NCBI RefSeq assembly: GCF_030209375.1
Contig: NZ_JARVSC010000003.1
Coordinates: forward strand, 682,001-746,000
DNA length: 64,000 bases
Reading direction: 5' to 3'
Source: Plantibacter sp. ME-Dv--P-122b
Lineage (GTDB): Bacteria > Actinomycetota > Actinomycetes > Actinomycetales > Microbacteriaceae
Part shown: piece by piece, positions 8,257 through 16,650 of the stretch
Numbering within the stretch: position 1 is the first letter of the stretch
Layout: every line of letters starts with the position of its first letter
Notes under the pieces: generated by a model
Databases searched by the model: none
The model's input: only the letters and a program-made list of their open reading frames with translations
Told to the model about the DNA's origin: nothing
Position numbers and translations under genes: made by a program

Positions 8257-8925
8257 TCAGTCCTCGTCGAGGTGGGCGAGGACGAGGTCGGCGAGGGTCG
8301 TCCAGTTGCCCCGGACGAGCGCGGCCGCCGCATCGACGTCCCCCTCCGCACAGCGCTCGATGACGGCGTCGTGCTGCGCGATCGACCCGCGCGCCGCGAC
8401 CGAGGAGAACCGCAGCCGTTCGATCCGGCGCAGCAACGGGGTGACCGCCTCCAGTGCGTCCCGGATGAACGGATTCCCGGCGACATCCACGGCCACGGCA
8501 TGGAAGGCGTCGTCCGCTGCGAGCGCGGCGTCGGCGTCGTCACGCTGGAGCGCGGCTGCGAAGTCACGGTTCGCCGCGCGCATGCGATCAAGGTCGGCGG
8601 CACTCAGGTGCGGCACCGCCTCGCGGACGGCGAGTTCGTGCATGGCTGCGGCGACCGCCTGAGCCTGCAGCGTCGCCCGGATGTCGAGCGGGGCGACGAC
8701 GGTCGACCGACCGGGTTTCGCGATGACGAGCCCGCTCCGGGCGAGGCGCAGGACGGCCTCGCGGATGGGCGTGCGGCTCACGCCCAGCCAGCGTTCGAGT
8801 TCGGTGTCGACGAGTTTCTCGCCCGGGGTGAACGTCCCGTCGACCATCGCGTTGCGGAGCGACTGATAGACGTCGTCACGGAGGAGCGCCCGGCGATGCG
8901 GGTTGGCTTGAGCGGGAGCGGGCAT
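8257..8925 (-). CDS. GntR family (FadR/FCD type) regulator, probably of acdS
   Basis: 222-residue regulator with a winged helix-turn-helix at about residues 15-80 ([19 protein letters not shown] is the recognition region) and an all-helical FCD ligand domain; the FCD metal-type residues appear in the region [16 protein letters not shown] and the later His in [14 protein letters not shown] regulators respond to small carboxylic acids. It precedes acdS on the same strand and a perfect palindrome touches its start codon, so autoregulation together with acdS control is likely. The ATG at 8925 is chosen; a TTG at 8946 would place the palindrome inside the gene. No Shine-Dalgarno is seen, so a leaderless or very short leader transcript is possible. 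Confidence 0.88.
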   Translation of the reverse strand: MPAPAQANPHRRALLRDDVYQSLRNAMVDGTFTPGEKLVDTELERWLGVSRTPIREAVLRLARSGLVIAKPGRSTVVAPLDIRATLQAQAVAAAMHELAVREAVPHLSAADLDRMRAANRDFAAALQRDDADAALAADDAFHAVAVDVAGNPFIRDALEAVTPLLRRIERLRFSSVAARGSIAQHDAVIERCAEGDVDAAAALVRGNWTTLADLVLAHLDED

Positions 8926-8938
8926 GCAATATATTGCA
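8925..8938. promoter_or_regulatory. Palindrome TGCAATATATTGCA, probable GntR operator
   Basis: A perfect 14-bp AT-centred palindrome in otherwise GC-rich DNA abuts the GntR start codon (its first base is the A of the ATG on the minus strand). FCD-type GntR regulators bind short palindromes of this style at their own promoters. Its position would block initiation of the gntR and possibly the acdS message. Confidence 0.65.
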
Positions 8939-9021
8939 CATCGCAAACGTCGGAAGTCAAATGCACCCGTGCGCCGGGTCGACGCCCACGGAGTGGGGCA
9001 TTCCCCCTACTTGTCCCCCAC

Positions 9022-9636
9022 ATGGCGGATTGTCCACCCACTGAAAGCACGCCACGATGGTCCGCGGGGGGTGAGCTGGTGACGCGACGGGGTGACGAGA
9101 CGGTGACGGTCAGACCGCATCCTCGCGTGCTCTGGAGCGCCGTCCTGAGCGCCGCCATCGTCGTCCTCCCGGTCTGGGGCGTCTCGCTCTGGCTCGTCGG
9201 CCCAGCCCAGAGTGTCGAACGCACGTGGGTCATCACGCTCGGCATCATCGGGATGGTCGTGCTGCTCGGTGTCGCGGTCCTGTCCCGTCGCCAACGCATC
9301 GTCGTGTGTCGCGACGGGTTCATCGAGCAGCCCATCGTTGGGCGGCAGCGGTTCGTTCCGCGGGACGCGATCGGCCGCAGCCTGCTCTTCGAATTCCGGG
9401 GTCGGGGACTGCAAGCGAGCTCGCAGTTCTTCGTCTGCGACGCCGAGAACCGGCCCCTCCTCCGGATGCGCAGCAACCGATGGAGCACGGACAGCATCGC
9501 GGCCGTCGTCGCCGCCTACGACGGTCCGGTGGAACGACCTCGCCAGCCGGTCTCTCTCGACGACCTCCGCGAGGACCACCCCGACCTGCTCACCCCGCTC
9601 GAGCGTCTGCGTTGGGCGCGCGCCGAACTCCTCTAG
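9022..9636 (+). CDS. Membrane protein of unknown function with two helices and a PH-like region
   Basis: 204 residues from ATG 9022. Two hydrophobic helices at about residues 36-60 and 70-89 are followed by a beta-rich stretch (RIVVCRDGFIEQPIVGRQRF...) that looks like a PH-like or DUF3093-style cytoplasmic domain, ending in a charged tail with YDGPVERPRQPVSLDDL. I do not recognise a specific family. A GTG at 9079 behind a GGGGG-rich ribosome-like site is an alternative start that would remove 19 residues. The gene is divergent from gntR and convergent with the next GNAT gene. Confidence 0.6.
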   Translation: MADCPPTESTPRWSAGGELVTRRGDETVTVRPHPRVLWSAVLSAAIVVLPVWGVSLWLVGPAQSVERTWVITLGIIGMVVLLGVAVLSRRQRIVVCRDGFIEQPIVGRQRFVPRDAIGRSLLFEFRGRGLQASSQFFVCDAENRPLLRMRSNRWSTDSIAAVVAAYDGPVERPRQPVSLDDLREDHPDLLTPLERLRWARAELL

Positions 9637-9724
9637 CGGAGACGTCCAGCCCCGACGGCGGCGGCGGATCGCGAGCGCGTCGTCGCACCACCCGGGATCC
9701 GGCTCGAGTCGGACACCGCCCGGG

Positions 9725-10327
9725 TCAGAGCGCCTTCGCGTACCAGTGGGCCCCGGGGTCGCCGTCGACCCGTGTGAAGCCCGTCCGCTGGTAGAACTGC
9801 TGCGCCCCGGTGTTCGAGACACCGACGCCGAGGTGGACGCCCGGGACACCGCGCTCGGCGAGGAGCCCGCAGAACGCGTCGATGAGTCGTCTGCCGACAC
9901 CCATCCCCTGCGTCTCCGGCAACAGGTCGATGTGCAGATGCGCCGGGTACTGCGCGAGGAGTTCCGGGGCCAGTCCGCCGCGATCGGTCGCGGATCGGAC
10001 GATGCCGCGCTCGCTCTCCGAGGCGGCACCGGAGGCCGCGGCGGCCGCGTACTTCCCCGCGACGGTCGGCCACCAGCGCTCGACGAACCACCGGTCGAAG
10101 GCGGTCGTGTCCGCCGTGCCGAGGATGTACCCGATCGGGCCAGTGCCGGCGTCGACGAGCAGCGCCAACTCGGGCTCGTGCTCGACGTAGGGCAACGCAT
10201 AGATGTCGGGCAGGAGGTCGTCCGTGCTGAACTGCCCGGTCGCGTCCGCCCCCGAGTCGCCCGTTCGGGTGCAGATCGCCGCCACGGCGGCGCGGTCGGT
10301 CGGTCGGTACGCGCGGATCTCGGTCAC
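9725..10327 (-). CDS. GNAT family N-acetyltransferase (OGA-type domain)
   Basis: 200-residue single-domain acetyltransferase-fold protein. It begins with the typical strand IRAYRPTDRAAVAAIC, has the acetyl-CoA motif LPETQGMGVGRRLIDAFC at about residues 137-154, and ends with GVSNTGAQQFYQRTGF, a C-terminal GNAT signature. The long insert with DRWFVERWWP and the AHLHIDLLPE strand is reminiscent of the acetyltransferase-like domain of bacterial proteins related to the O-GlcNAcase C-terminus. Acceptor unknown. Convergent with the membrane-protein gene; a repeat-rich gap lies upstream. Confidence 0.82.
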   Translation of the reverse strand: MTEIRAYRPTDRAAVAAICTRTGDSGADATGQFSTDDLLPDIYALPYVEHEPELALLVDAGTGPIGYILGTADTTAFDRWFVERWWPTVAGKYAAAAASGAASESERGIVRSATDRGGLAPELLAQYPAHLHIDLLPETQGMGVGRRLIDAFCGLLAERGVPGVHLGVGVSNTGAQQFYQRTGFTRVDGDPGAHWYAKAL

Positions 10328-10339
10328 CGCGCCAGCCTA

Positions 10340-10650
10340 ACCGGCGTTCCTCGGTCCCGTCCCCACTCCCTCTCCCGGTCCCTGAGCCCCACCCTCCCCG
10401 GTCCCTGAGCCGCGCACTCCCGGTCCCTGAGCTTCTTCTGCCGGTCCCTGAGCCACACCTTCCCGGTGCCTGAGCTTGGCGATGTTCGCCCGCGTGCCCT
10501 TCGACAAGCTCAGGGACCGACCGAAGGGCGACCGAAGGGCGACCGAAGGCCCGGGACATGACCCGGAGACGGAGACCGAGGCGTGACCAAGGGCCCGACC
10601 GAGGTGCGACTGAGGCACCGCCCGCGGTGCCGTTCAGGGACCGAGGCGCG
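10340..10650. repeat. Cluster of degenerate CGGTCCCTGAG repeats (family B)
   Basis: The 364-bp gap between the divergent GNAT and kinase genes holds no gene. It contains at least five tandem copies of CGGTCCCTGAGCC/CTT (about 10377-10475), a full CCCTTCGACAAGCTCAGGGA at about 10498-10517, then reverse-oriented shorter GACCGAAGGGC units to about 10552 and a final TTCAGGGACCG near 10631. The unit matches other intergenic repeats in the window (11575-11760, 40927, 48265, 55185). No promoter was clearly visible, although the kinase gene must start from here. Confidence 0.75.
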
Positions 10651-10691
10651 GCCCAGGGATCGGTTCGACCGGGTTGCTTAGGCTGAGTCCC

Positions 10692-11567
10692 GTGACATGG
10701 CGACCAGGAGGCATCGACGCGGCCGTCGAGCAGTGGCGGCTCGTGCGCGACGGCGAGCTGATCGTGACGCCGTCGAGCCGGCTGCTCCCCGTGACCCACC
10801 GCGGACGACCGGCGATGCTCAAGGTGCCGTTCGTCGAGGAGGAGGCGCTCGGCGGACGACTGCTCGCGGCGTGGGGCGGCACCGGGTGTGCGGCGGTGTT
10901 CGCGGGCGACGACCACGCGATCGTCCTGGAACGAGCGACGGGTGGCCGTGACCTCGCCTCGCTGACCCGCGCAGGTGACGACCTCGGAGCCGTCGCAATC
11001 CTGTGCTCCGTGCTCGACACCCTGCACACGGCGATCCCCGCCCCGTCGCCGACCGATGCCGGTGGTGTCATCGCCGAGCTCCCCTCGCTCCGCCGGTGGT
11101 TCCACGAGCTGCTCGCCGACGACACCTCCGCCGTGGGCGCCCTCGTCGGCGATCCGGCGAGCGCCGCGTTCCTCGAGCGTGGGCGGGCGATCGCGGGCCG
11201 ACTGCTCGACACCACGACCCCGGCCGACGTCGTCGTGCTCCACGGCGACCTCCACCACATGAACGTGCTCGAGTTCTCACCCGGCGACTGGCGGGCGATC
11301 GACCCCAAGGGCATCGTGGGTCACCGCGCCTTCGACGCCACCGCGCTGTTCAACAACCCCGATCCCGCGACGGCGCGGAACCCACGTCTGTTCGACGAGC
11401 GGGTGGAGTTGGTGAGTCGGTCACTCGGCCTGTCGCGACGCGTCCTCCTCGAGTGGGTGGTCGCGCGCTCCGCGCTGTCCGCGGTGTGGTCGCTGCAGGA
11501 CGGGCTGCTCGACGATGCCCGGGTCACCGTCGAGCTCGGTCGCCTCGCCGAGGACGCCCTGGGGTAG
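10692..11567 (+). CDS. Aminoglycoside/hydroxyurea phosphotransferase family kinase (APH(6)-like)
   Basis: 291-residue kinase of the APH(6)/streptomycin 6-kinase type. The ATP-lysine is in AMLKVPF (Lys44), the catalytic loop is HGDLHHMN at 184-191, and the metal-binding Asp is in AIDPKG at 202-207, so all three catalytic elements are present. Family members phosphorylate streptomycin, hydroxyurea or unknown small molecules. Chromosomal copies such as this are common in soil actinobacteria and often do not confer resistance, so the substrate is open. The GTG at 10692 fits the start of similarity (TWRPGGIDAAVEQWRLV); an in-frame TTG at 10674 is less likely. Confidence 0.85.
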   Translation: MTWRPGGIDAAVEQWRLVRDGELIVTPSSRLLPVTHRGRPAMLKVPFVEEEALGGRLLAAWGGTGCAAVFAGDDHAIVLERATGGRDLASLTRAGDDLGAVAILCSVLDTLHTAIPAPSPTDAGGVIAELPSLRRWFHELLADDTSAVGALVGDPASAAFLERGRAIAGRLLDTTTPADVVVLHGDLHHMNVLEFSPGDWRAIDPKGIVGHRAFDATALFNNPDPATARNPRLFDERVELVSRSLGLSRRVLLEWVVARSALSAVWSLQDGLLDDARVTVELGRLAEDALG

Positions 11568-11576
11568 GAGACCGTT

Positions 11577-11745
11577 GGCCCCTCGACAGGCTCAGGGACC
11601 GGAGTGGTGCAGCACCGAGGACCGTCAGCGCGTACCTGCCGACGGCCGCTGTGCAGGCGCCCTTCGACAAACTCAGGGACCGGGCGGGGTCACCGAGCTT
11701 GTCGAGGCGTGCCCTTCGACAGGCTCAGGGACCGGGGAAGCGCTC
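11577..11745. repeat. Family B repeats, three to four copies
   Basis: Between the convergent kinase and HerA-like genes lie CCCCTCGACAGGCTCAGGGA (about 11580), CCCTTCGACAAACTCAGGGA (about 11661), an opposite-strand ACCGAGCTTGTCGAGG (about 11694) and CCCTTCGACAGGCTCAGGGA (about 11713). The copies in opposite orientation can form stem-loops. Their location between convergent stops suits a terminator-like role. Confidence 0.75.
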
Positions 11746-11759
11746 AGGGGCCGGGACCC

Positions 11760-13778
11760 TCAGCGGCGGCGCCGCGTCCCGAAGATGCCCTCGACGACGC
11801 CGGTGAGGATCGACCGCGTCGCCTTCGACCCGAGGATCTCCTCGAGCGGACTCTTCGACGACGTCGACGACGACCTCGTCGACGTCCGGCGGGTCGTGCC
11901 GGCGGTCTTCCGGAGCAACCGTTCGTACTCGGCGTCGGCCTTCTTCTGCGCTGCTGCCTGCGCCTTGTCGGCGGCAGCCTGCTGCTTCGCGAGTTCCGTC
12001 GCGATGCGCTGCCGCTCGAGTTCGGCCTCGGCGGCGAGCGCGGCCTGGTTCGCCTCCTCGAGCTTCGCCGTCAGGATCTCCCTCGCCGACTCACGGTCGA
12101 CGGGCGTCCCGTACCGCGCGAGCAACGGTGAGGCTGCGATCGCCGCATCGATCGCGGTGTCGGCACTCGGCGACATGAGTCCCTGCGGCGCCCGCAGCCT
12201 CGTCCACGCGACCGGCGACGGCGCACCCTTCTCGTTCATCACGGTGACGACCGCCTCACCGGTGCCGAGGGAGGTGAGGACCTCGCCGAGCTCGTAGCCG
12301 GAGGTCGGGTAGGTCGACACGGTCGCTTTGAGCGCCTTCGCGTCGTCCGGGGTGAACGCACGGAGGGCGTGCTGCACGCGCGAACCGAGCTGCGCGAGCA
12401 CCTCGCCCGGGACGTCCTTCGGTGTCTGGGTGACGAAGAAGATGCCGACGCCCTTCGACCGGATGAGCCGGACCGTCTGCGTGATCTGCGCGAGGAAGTC
12501 CTTCGACGCGTCGCGGAACAGCAGGTGCGCCTCATCGAAGAAGAAGACGAGCTTCGGCTTCTCGGGGTCGCCCACCTCGGGGAGGGTGTTGAAGAGGTCG
12601 GCCAGCAACCACATGAGGAACGTCGAGTAAAGCGCCGGCTGGTTCTGGACGCCCGGCACCTCGAGCAGGCTGACGATGCCCTTGCCGCTCGGGTCGAGGC
12701 GGATGAAGTCGGCGGTGTCGATCTCGGGTTCGCCGAAGAAGACGTCGGCGCCCTGGTCGGCGAAGGTGATGAGCTCCCGCAGGATCACCCCGACGGTGGC
12801 GCCCGACAGCCCGCCGAGCTCCTGCAGCTCGCCCTTGCCGTCGTCGCTCGCGAGGTAGGTGAGGACCGCGCGCAGGTCGCTCAGGTCGAGGAGCGGCAGG
12901 CCGGCTTGGTCGGCGTAGTGGAAGACGAGGCCGAGGCTGGACTCCTGCGTGGCGTTCAGGCCGAGGACCTTGCTCAGCAGCAGCGGGCCGAAGGCGGCAA
13001 TGGTGGCGCGGATCGGGACGCCTTTGCCGACACCGCCGAGCGCGAAGTACTCCGTCGGGGTGGCGGCCGGCGTCCAGTCCTGGCCGATGCCGCGGGTGCG
13101 GTCGAGGAGCTTCTCGTTCGACTCCCCCGGGGTCGCGATGCCCGAGAGGTCACCCTTGATGTCCGCGGCGAACACGGGGACGCCGGCGGCCGAGAGCTGC
13201 TCGACGAGGCCCTGGAGCGTGCGGGTCTTCCCGGTTCCGGTGGCGCCGGCGACGAGTCCGTGCCGGTTCATGACACTGAGCGGGATGCGGACCTGCACCC
13301 CCGGCACCGGTTCGCCGTTGACCAGGGCGCCCATCTCGAGCGCCGGGCCGTGCACGAGGTAGCCGTCGCGGATCTTCAGCACGTCGTCGAGGCCGAGCGG
13401 GCCTGGGCCGATGGTGTCGGCGTCGAGGTCGTCGGTGCTGCTGGCGCCGCTGCTGCCGGTGGCGGTGCTGCTGCTGGTCTCGGCACCGACCGCGTCGTCG
13501 GTTGTGACGTCCGCCGGGACATCGGATGGGGCCTCGGCGGCCGGCGCATCACTCGCAGAACCGGAGCCCGCCGGCTCGACGGGTGACGCCGCTCCGGTCG
13601 CCCCATCCGACGCGGTGATCCCCGCGTCGGCGAGCGCCGCTGCCGCCTCGGCCGCCTTCACCTTCGCTGCGGCGAGCGCCGCCTGCGCCTGGGCGGCTTC
13701 GAGCTCGGCCTGTGCGTGGGCGGCTGCAGCCTGGAGTGCGGCGATCTGCGGGTCGGATGCTGCATCACTGGGCGTCAT
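11760..13778 (-). CDS. HerA-like P-loop ATPase (DUF853 family)
   Basis: 672-residue protein. Residues 10-53 are an Ala/Glu/Gln-rich coiled coil, followed by a disordered Ser/Asp/Ala linker to about 120. The ATPase core has Walker A GATGTGKT at 178-185 and Walker B LVFFFDEAH at 410-418, with the FTPDDAKAL region beyond, as in the DUF853/HerA-type helicase-like group. A second coiled coil (about 575-635, LEEANQAALAAEAELERQR region) precedes a basic Ser/Arg-rich tail. The role is unknown; related HerA proteins translocate DNA. No nuclease partner such as NurA is adjacent. It lies 67 bases downstream of the photolyase gene on the same strand. Confidence 0.88.
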   Translation of the reverse strand: MTPSDAASDPQIAALQAAAAHAQAELEAAQAQAALAAAKVKAAEAAAALADAGITASDGATGAASPVEPAGSGSASDAPAAEAPSDVPADVTTDDAVGAETSSSTATGSSGASSTDDLDADTIGPGPLGLDDVLKIRDGYLVHGPALEMGALVNGEPVPGVQVRIPLSVMNRHGLVAGATGTGKTRTLQGLVEQLSAAGVPVFAADIKGDLSGIATPGESNEKLLDRTRGIGQDWTPAATPTEYFALGGVGKGVPIRATIAAFGPLLLSKVLGLNATQESSLGLVFHYADQAGLPLLDLSDLRAVLTYLASDDGKGELQELGGLSGATVGVILRELITFADQGADVFFGEPEIDTADFIRLDPSGKGIVSLLEVPGVQNQPALYSTFLMWLLADLFNTLPEVGDPEKPKLVFFFDEAHLLFRDASKDFLAQITQTVRLIRSKGVGIFFVTQTPKDVPGEVLAQLGSRVQHALRAFTPDDAKALKATVSTYPTSGYELGEVLTSLGTGEAVVTVMNEKGAPSPVAWTRLRAPQGLMSPSADTAIDAAIAASPLLARYGTPVDRESAREILTAKLEEANQAALAAEAELERQRIATELAKQQAAADKAQAAAQKKADAEYERLLRKTAGTTRRTSTRSSSTSSKSPLEEILGSKATRSILTGVVEGIFGTRRRR

Positions 13779-13845
13779 GTGCCGAGCCTAGCGACGCGCT
13801 CCCCACCGGTCGAGGGGTCGCGCGAGCGCGAGGAGACTGCTCCGA

Positions 13846-15360
13846 TCACCACTGTTCGCGGGTGCGCTCCTGGTCGACGACGGCCCGCAAGTCGGACAGT
13901 CGTCGCATGCCGGCCAGCGGCTGTGCCATGCGGGTGTTGTGCCGGATGCTCGGCTCCACACGGTCGAGGAAGGCCCAGTACCCGGCGGTGAAGGGGCAGG
14001 CGTTTTCGCCCAGCCGCACCTTGGGATCGAAGACGCACCCACCGCAGTAGTCGGACATCTTGTCGATGTACGCGCCACCCGAGGCGTAGGGCTTCGTCGC
14101 GACGATGCCGCCGTCCGCGTGCTGCGACATGCCGATGACGTTCGCGGGCATCACCCAGGGGGTGCCGTCGACGAACATGTCGATGAACCAGTCGTTGAGC
14201 GCGACCGGGTCGTACCCGTGCTGCAGGGCCCAGTTGCCGAGCACCATGAGCCGTTGGATGTGATGCGCCCAACCGTGGCGACGCATCCCGTCGATCGTCT
14301 CGCGGAGACAGTTGGACTGGATGGCGGCGGCGTCGAGTTCGCGGAACTGGCGCGGGAGCGGCTCGTGCGCTCCGAGGGCGTTGTGACTCGTCCGGTACGG
14401 CTCGCCGAGGTGCCAGTACAAATGCCAGACGTAGTCACGCCAGCCGATGATCTGGCGGGTGAAGCCCTCGACGCTCGACAGCGGTGCGCGACCGGCGTGA
14501 TACTCGGCGACCACGGTCTCGACGGCGTCGCGCGGGTCGAGCAGGCCGAGGTTGAGCGGCGCGCTCAGCAGGGAGTGCGCCATCGTCCAGTCGCCGCCGA
14601 GCATGGCGTCCTCGAACGGGCCGAAGTCGCCGAGCCTGGTCTCGATGAAGTCCGCGAGCGCCGCCTCCGCCTCGGCCGCGGTGGCCGCGAAGCGCCGCGG
14701 CCCGTCGTCGCCGACCAGCTGGACCAGCCCGTCGCGCTGCCACCGGTCGAGGTCCTCCCGGACCTCCGCGTCGATGTCGTCCTCCTCGGGCCAGAGCGGC
14801 TCGGGCAGACCGAGCCGGGCGGCTCCCTTCGGCGGCGGGTTCCGGTTGTCGTGGTCGTAGTTCCACCGGCCGCCCTCAGGCTGGTCGCCGCGCATGAGGA
14901 TCCCGGTCCGCTCCCGCACCGTGCGGTAGAAGTCCTCCAGGAGGAGCCGCTTGCCGTCCCGCGTCGCCGCCCAGGCCGCGAAGTCGGGCTCCGAGGTCAC
15001 GAAGCCGCGGCTCGGGAGCACCCGGAGGCCGCGCTCGCGGATGAAGCGCCGAGCGGTCCACGAGGGTGGGTCGATCACCTCGAGGTCGGCCCCGGCCTCG
15101 ACGACCTCCTCGTAGCGGTCGACCTGGTGGAACTCCGCACGGTCGCCGAGCTCCGCCGCGCGATGTCGGATGGCCGAGAGGAAGAGGTGCGCCTTCGCCC
15201 GGTGCATCGGTCGCTTCGCGAAGGTGGACGTCGATTCGATGAGCAGGATCGGTCCACCGTCGTCGAACGCCGGGCCGAGCTGGCCGGTGAGGATCCATCG
15301 TCGTCGGCCGGCGGTCGCTTCATCGTCGTGCTCGGCGGCGCTCCGGCCGGTGGTGTCCAT
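13846..15360 (-). CDS. phrB: Iron-sulfur bacterial photolyase (FeS-BCP / PhrB-CryB type)
   Basis: 504-residue member of the cryptochrome/photolyase-related family that carries FAD and a [4Fe-4S] cluster and repairs (6-4) photoproducts or acts as a photoreceptor. Four cysteines at 351, 439, 442 and 455 (SNCLRET, DYCGGC, ACPFT) keep the spacing 88-3-13 of Agrobacterium PhrB, in which they bind the cluster. The FAD-binding helical domain is seen in QIIGWRDYVWHLYW and the conserved NDWFIDMFVDGTPWVM. The first half carries the alpha/beta domain beginning WILTGQLGPAFDD. Probably transcribed alone or with the HerA-like gene. UV exposure on leaf surfaces would fit such a gene. Confidence 0.93.
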   Translation of the reverse strand: MDTTGRSAAEHDDEATAGRRRWILTGQLGPAFDDGGPILLIESTSTFAKRPMHRAKAHLFLSAIRHRAAELGDRAEFHQVDRYEEVVEAGADLEVIDPPSWTARRFIRERGLRVLPSRGFVTSEPDFAAWAATRDGKRLLLEDFYRTVRERTGILMRGDQPEGGRWNYDHDNRNPPPKGAARLGLPEPLWPEEDDIDAEVREDLDRWQRDGLVQLVGDDGPRRFAATAAEAEAALADFIETRLGDFGPFEDAMLGGDWTMAHSLLSAPLNLGLLDPRDAVETVVAEYHAGRAPLSSVEGFTRQIIGWRDYVWHLYWHLGEPYRTSHNALGAHEPLPRQFRELDAAAIQSNCLRETIDGMRRHGWAHHIQRLMVLGNWALQHGYDPVALNDWFIDMFVDGTPWVMPANVIGMSQHADGGIVATKPYASGGAYIDKMSDYCGGCVFDPKVRLGENACPFTAGYWAFLDRVEPSIRHNTRMAQPLAGMRRLSDLRAVVDQERTREQW

Positions 15361-15462
15361 CGCCTCAGGGTACGTGGGACGACGGACACCACCGGGGGCT
15401 TGCTCAGCCTGGTCCGATGCTGCTCGGTTCTGTACTGCGGTGCCCCGCTCGGCTCACAACGC

Positions 15463-16650
15463 TCAGAGCGTCGCGGCGAACGGGTCCCAGTCCTCCGCGA
15501 CGAGCGGGACCGGCGTGACCCGGCTCGCCACGTCGACGGTCTGACCGGACACCACGGACTCGTCGATCGAGACGAGCGTGTCGAGCACGTGGTAGCCGAG
15601 GGCGCCCGAGGCGAGCGGTGTGCCGCCGGAACGGATCGCCCGGGCGAGGTCGAGGACCCCGGTCCCGCGGCCGGCGAGGACACCCTCGGTCGGCACGACC
15701 TCCCACTCCGGGTCCTGCTGCATCCGCTCGATGGGCGCCGCGCGGGTGATCCGCACCTCGCCAGTGAACATGTTCGGGTCGGGGATCACGAGTGTCCCCT
15801 CGGTGCCGGTGATCTCGACGACGCCCATCTTCGCAAGCGGCGACTCGAAGCTGAAGACGCTCTGGCTCACGCCGCCGTCCACGAAGCGGGCGATGGCGCT
15901 GACGTGCGTCGGCACCTCGACGGCGAACTCGGTGCCGACGCGGTCGCCCTGCTGGATCGTCCGCGTCGCACGCCCACGGGAGCCGGCCGCCGACACCGAG
16001 GCGACCGAACCGAACACCTGCACGAGCGTCGTCAGGTAGTACGGCCCCATGTCGAACAGCGGCCCGCCACCGTTCGCGAACAGGAACTCTGGATTCGGGT
16101 GGAAGATGTCCGGCCCGGCGTACTGCATGACGGTCTGGGCGGTGAGCGGCTGACCGATGTCACCGCGGGCGATGGCGCGACGCGCGGACTGGACGCCCGG
16201 GCCGAGCACCGTGTCCGGCGCGATGCCGACGAGGAGTCCTGCGGCGTCGGCCTGCTCGAGGAGCGCGAGCCCGCTCGCACGGTCGACGCTGATCGGCTTC
16301 TCCGTCCACACGTGCTTCCCGGCGGCGAGCACCTGCGACGCGACCTGCGCGTGGACGGCGGGGATCGTGAGGTTCACGACGAGCTCGACGTCCGGGTGCG
16401 CGAGGACGTCGTCGGCGGTCCCCCACTCGCCGACGCCCCACTTCTCGGCCTGCGCCTTCGCGCGGTCGACGTCGAGGTCACCGAGGATCACGACGCGGAC
16501 GTCGGGGAACGAGGTGAGGTGCTCGAGGTAGGTGTCACTGATCATGCCGGTGCCGATGAACCCGACGCCGACCGGGCCACTGCCCTGCGGTGCGCGTGCC
16601 GTCGTGCCCTGCGCTGCCGCGGGCATCGCGCCCTGCGCTGTCGCGGCCAT
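15463..16650 (-). CDS. Gfo/Idh/MocA family oxidoreductase
   Basis: 395-residue NAD(P)-dependent sugar oxidoreductase. After a roughly 25-residue Ala/Gln-rich N-terminal tail, GVGFIGTGMISDTYLEHL forms the Rossmann nucleotide-binding turn, and GKHVWTEKPISVD contains the EKP motif characteristic of the family. The second domain (from about residue 150) binds the sugar. Substrate unknown; the neighbours suggest an inositol-like or keto-sugar compound. The ATG overlaps the stop of the sugar isomerase gene as TGATG at 16650, so the two are co-translated. Close in style to the protein at 55855-56967. Confidence 0.9.
   Translation of the reverse strand: MAATAQGAMPAAAQGTTARAPQGSGPVGVGFIGTGMISDTYLEHLTSFPDVRVVILGDLDVDRAKAQAEKWGVGEWGTADDVLAHPDVELVVNLTIPAVHAQVASQVLAAGKHVWTEKPISVDRASGLALLEQADAAGLLVGIAPDTVLGPGVQSARRAIARGDIGQPLTAQTVMQYAGPDIFHPNPEFLFANGGGPLFDMGPYYLTTLVQVFGSVASVSAAGSRGRATRTIQQGDRVGTEFAVEVPTHVSAIARFVDGGVSQSVFSFESPLAKMGVVEITGTEGTLVIPDPNMFTGEVRITRAAPIERMQQDPEWEVVPTEGVLAGRGTGVLDLARAIRSGGTPLASGALGYHVLDTLVSIDESVVSGQTVDVASRVTPVPLVAEDWDPFAATL

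Noticed and set aside
10692-11567. Acquired aminoglycoside resistance gene
   Set aside because: Base composition equals the surroundings, there are no mobile-element genes and the family is widespread as a chromosomal kinase.
11760-13778. HerA-NurA type DNA repair or defence module
   Set aside because: No NurA-like nuclease or other defence gene is adjacent; the photolyase upstream is not a known partner.
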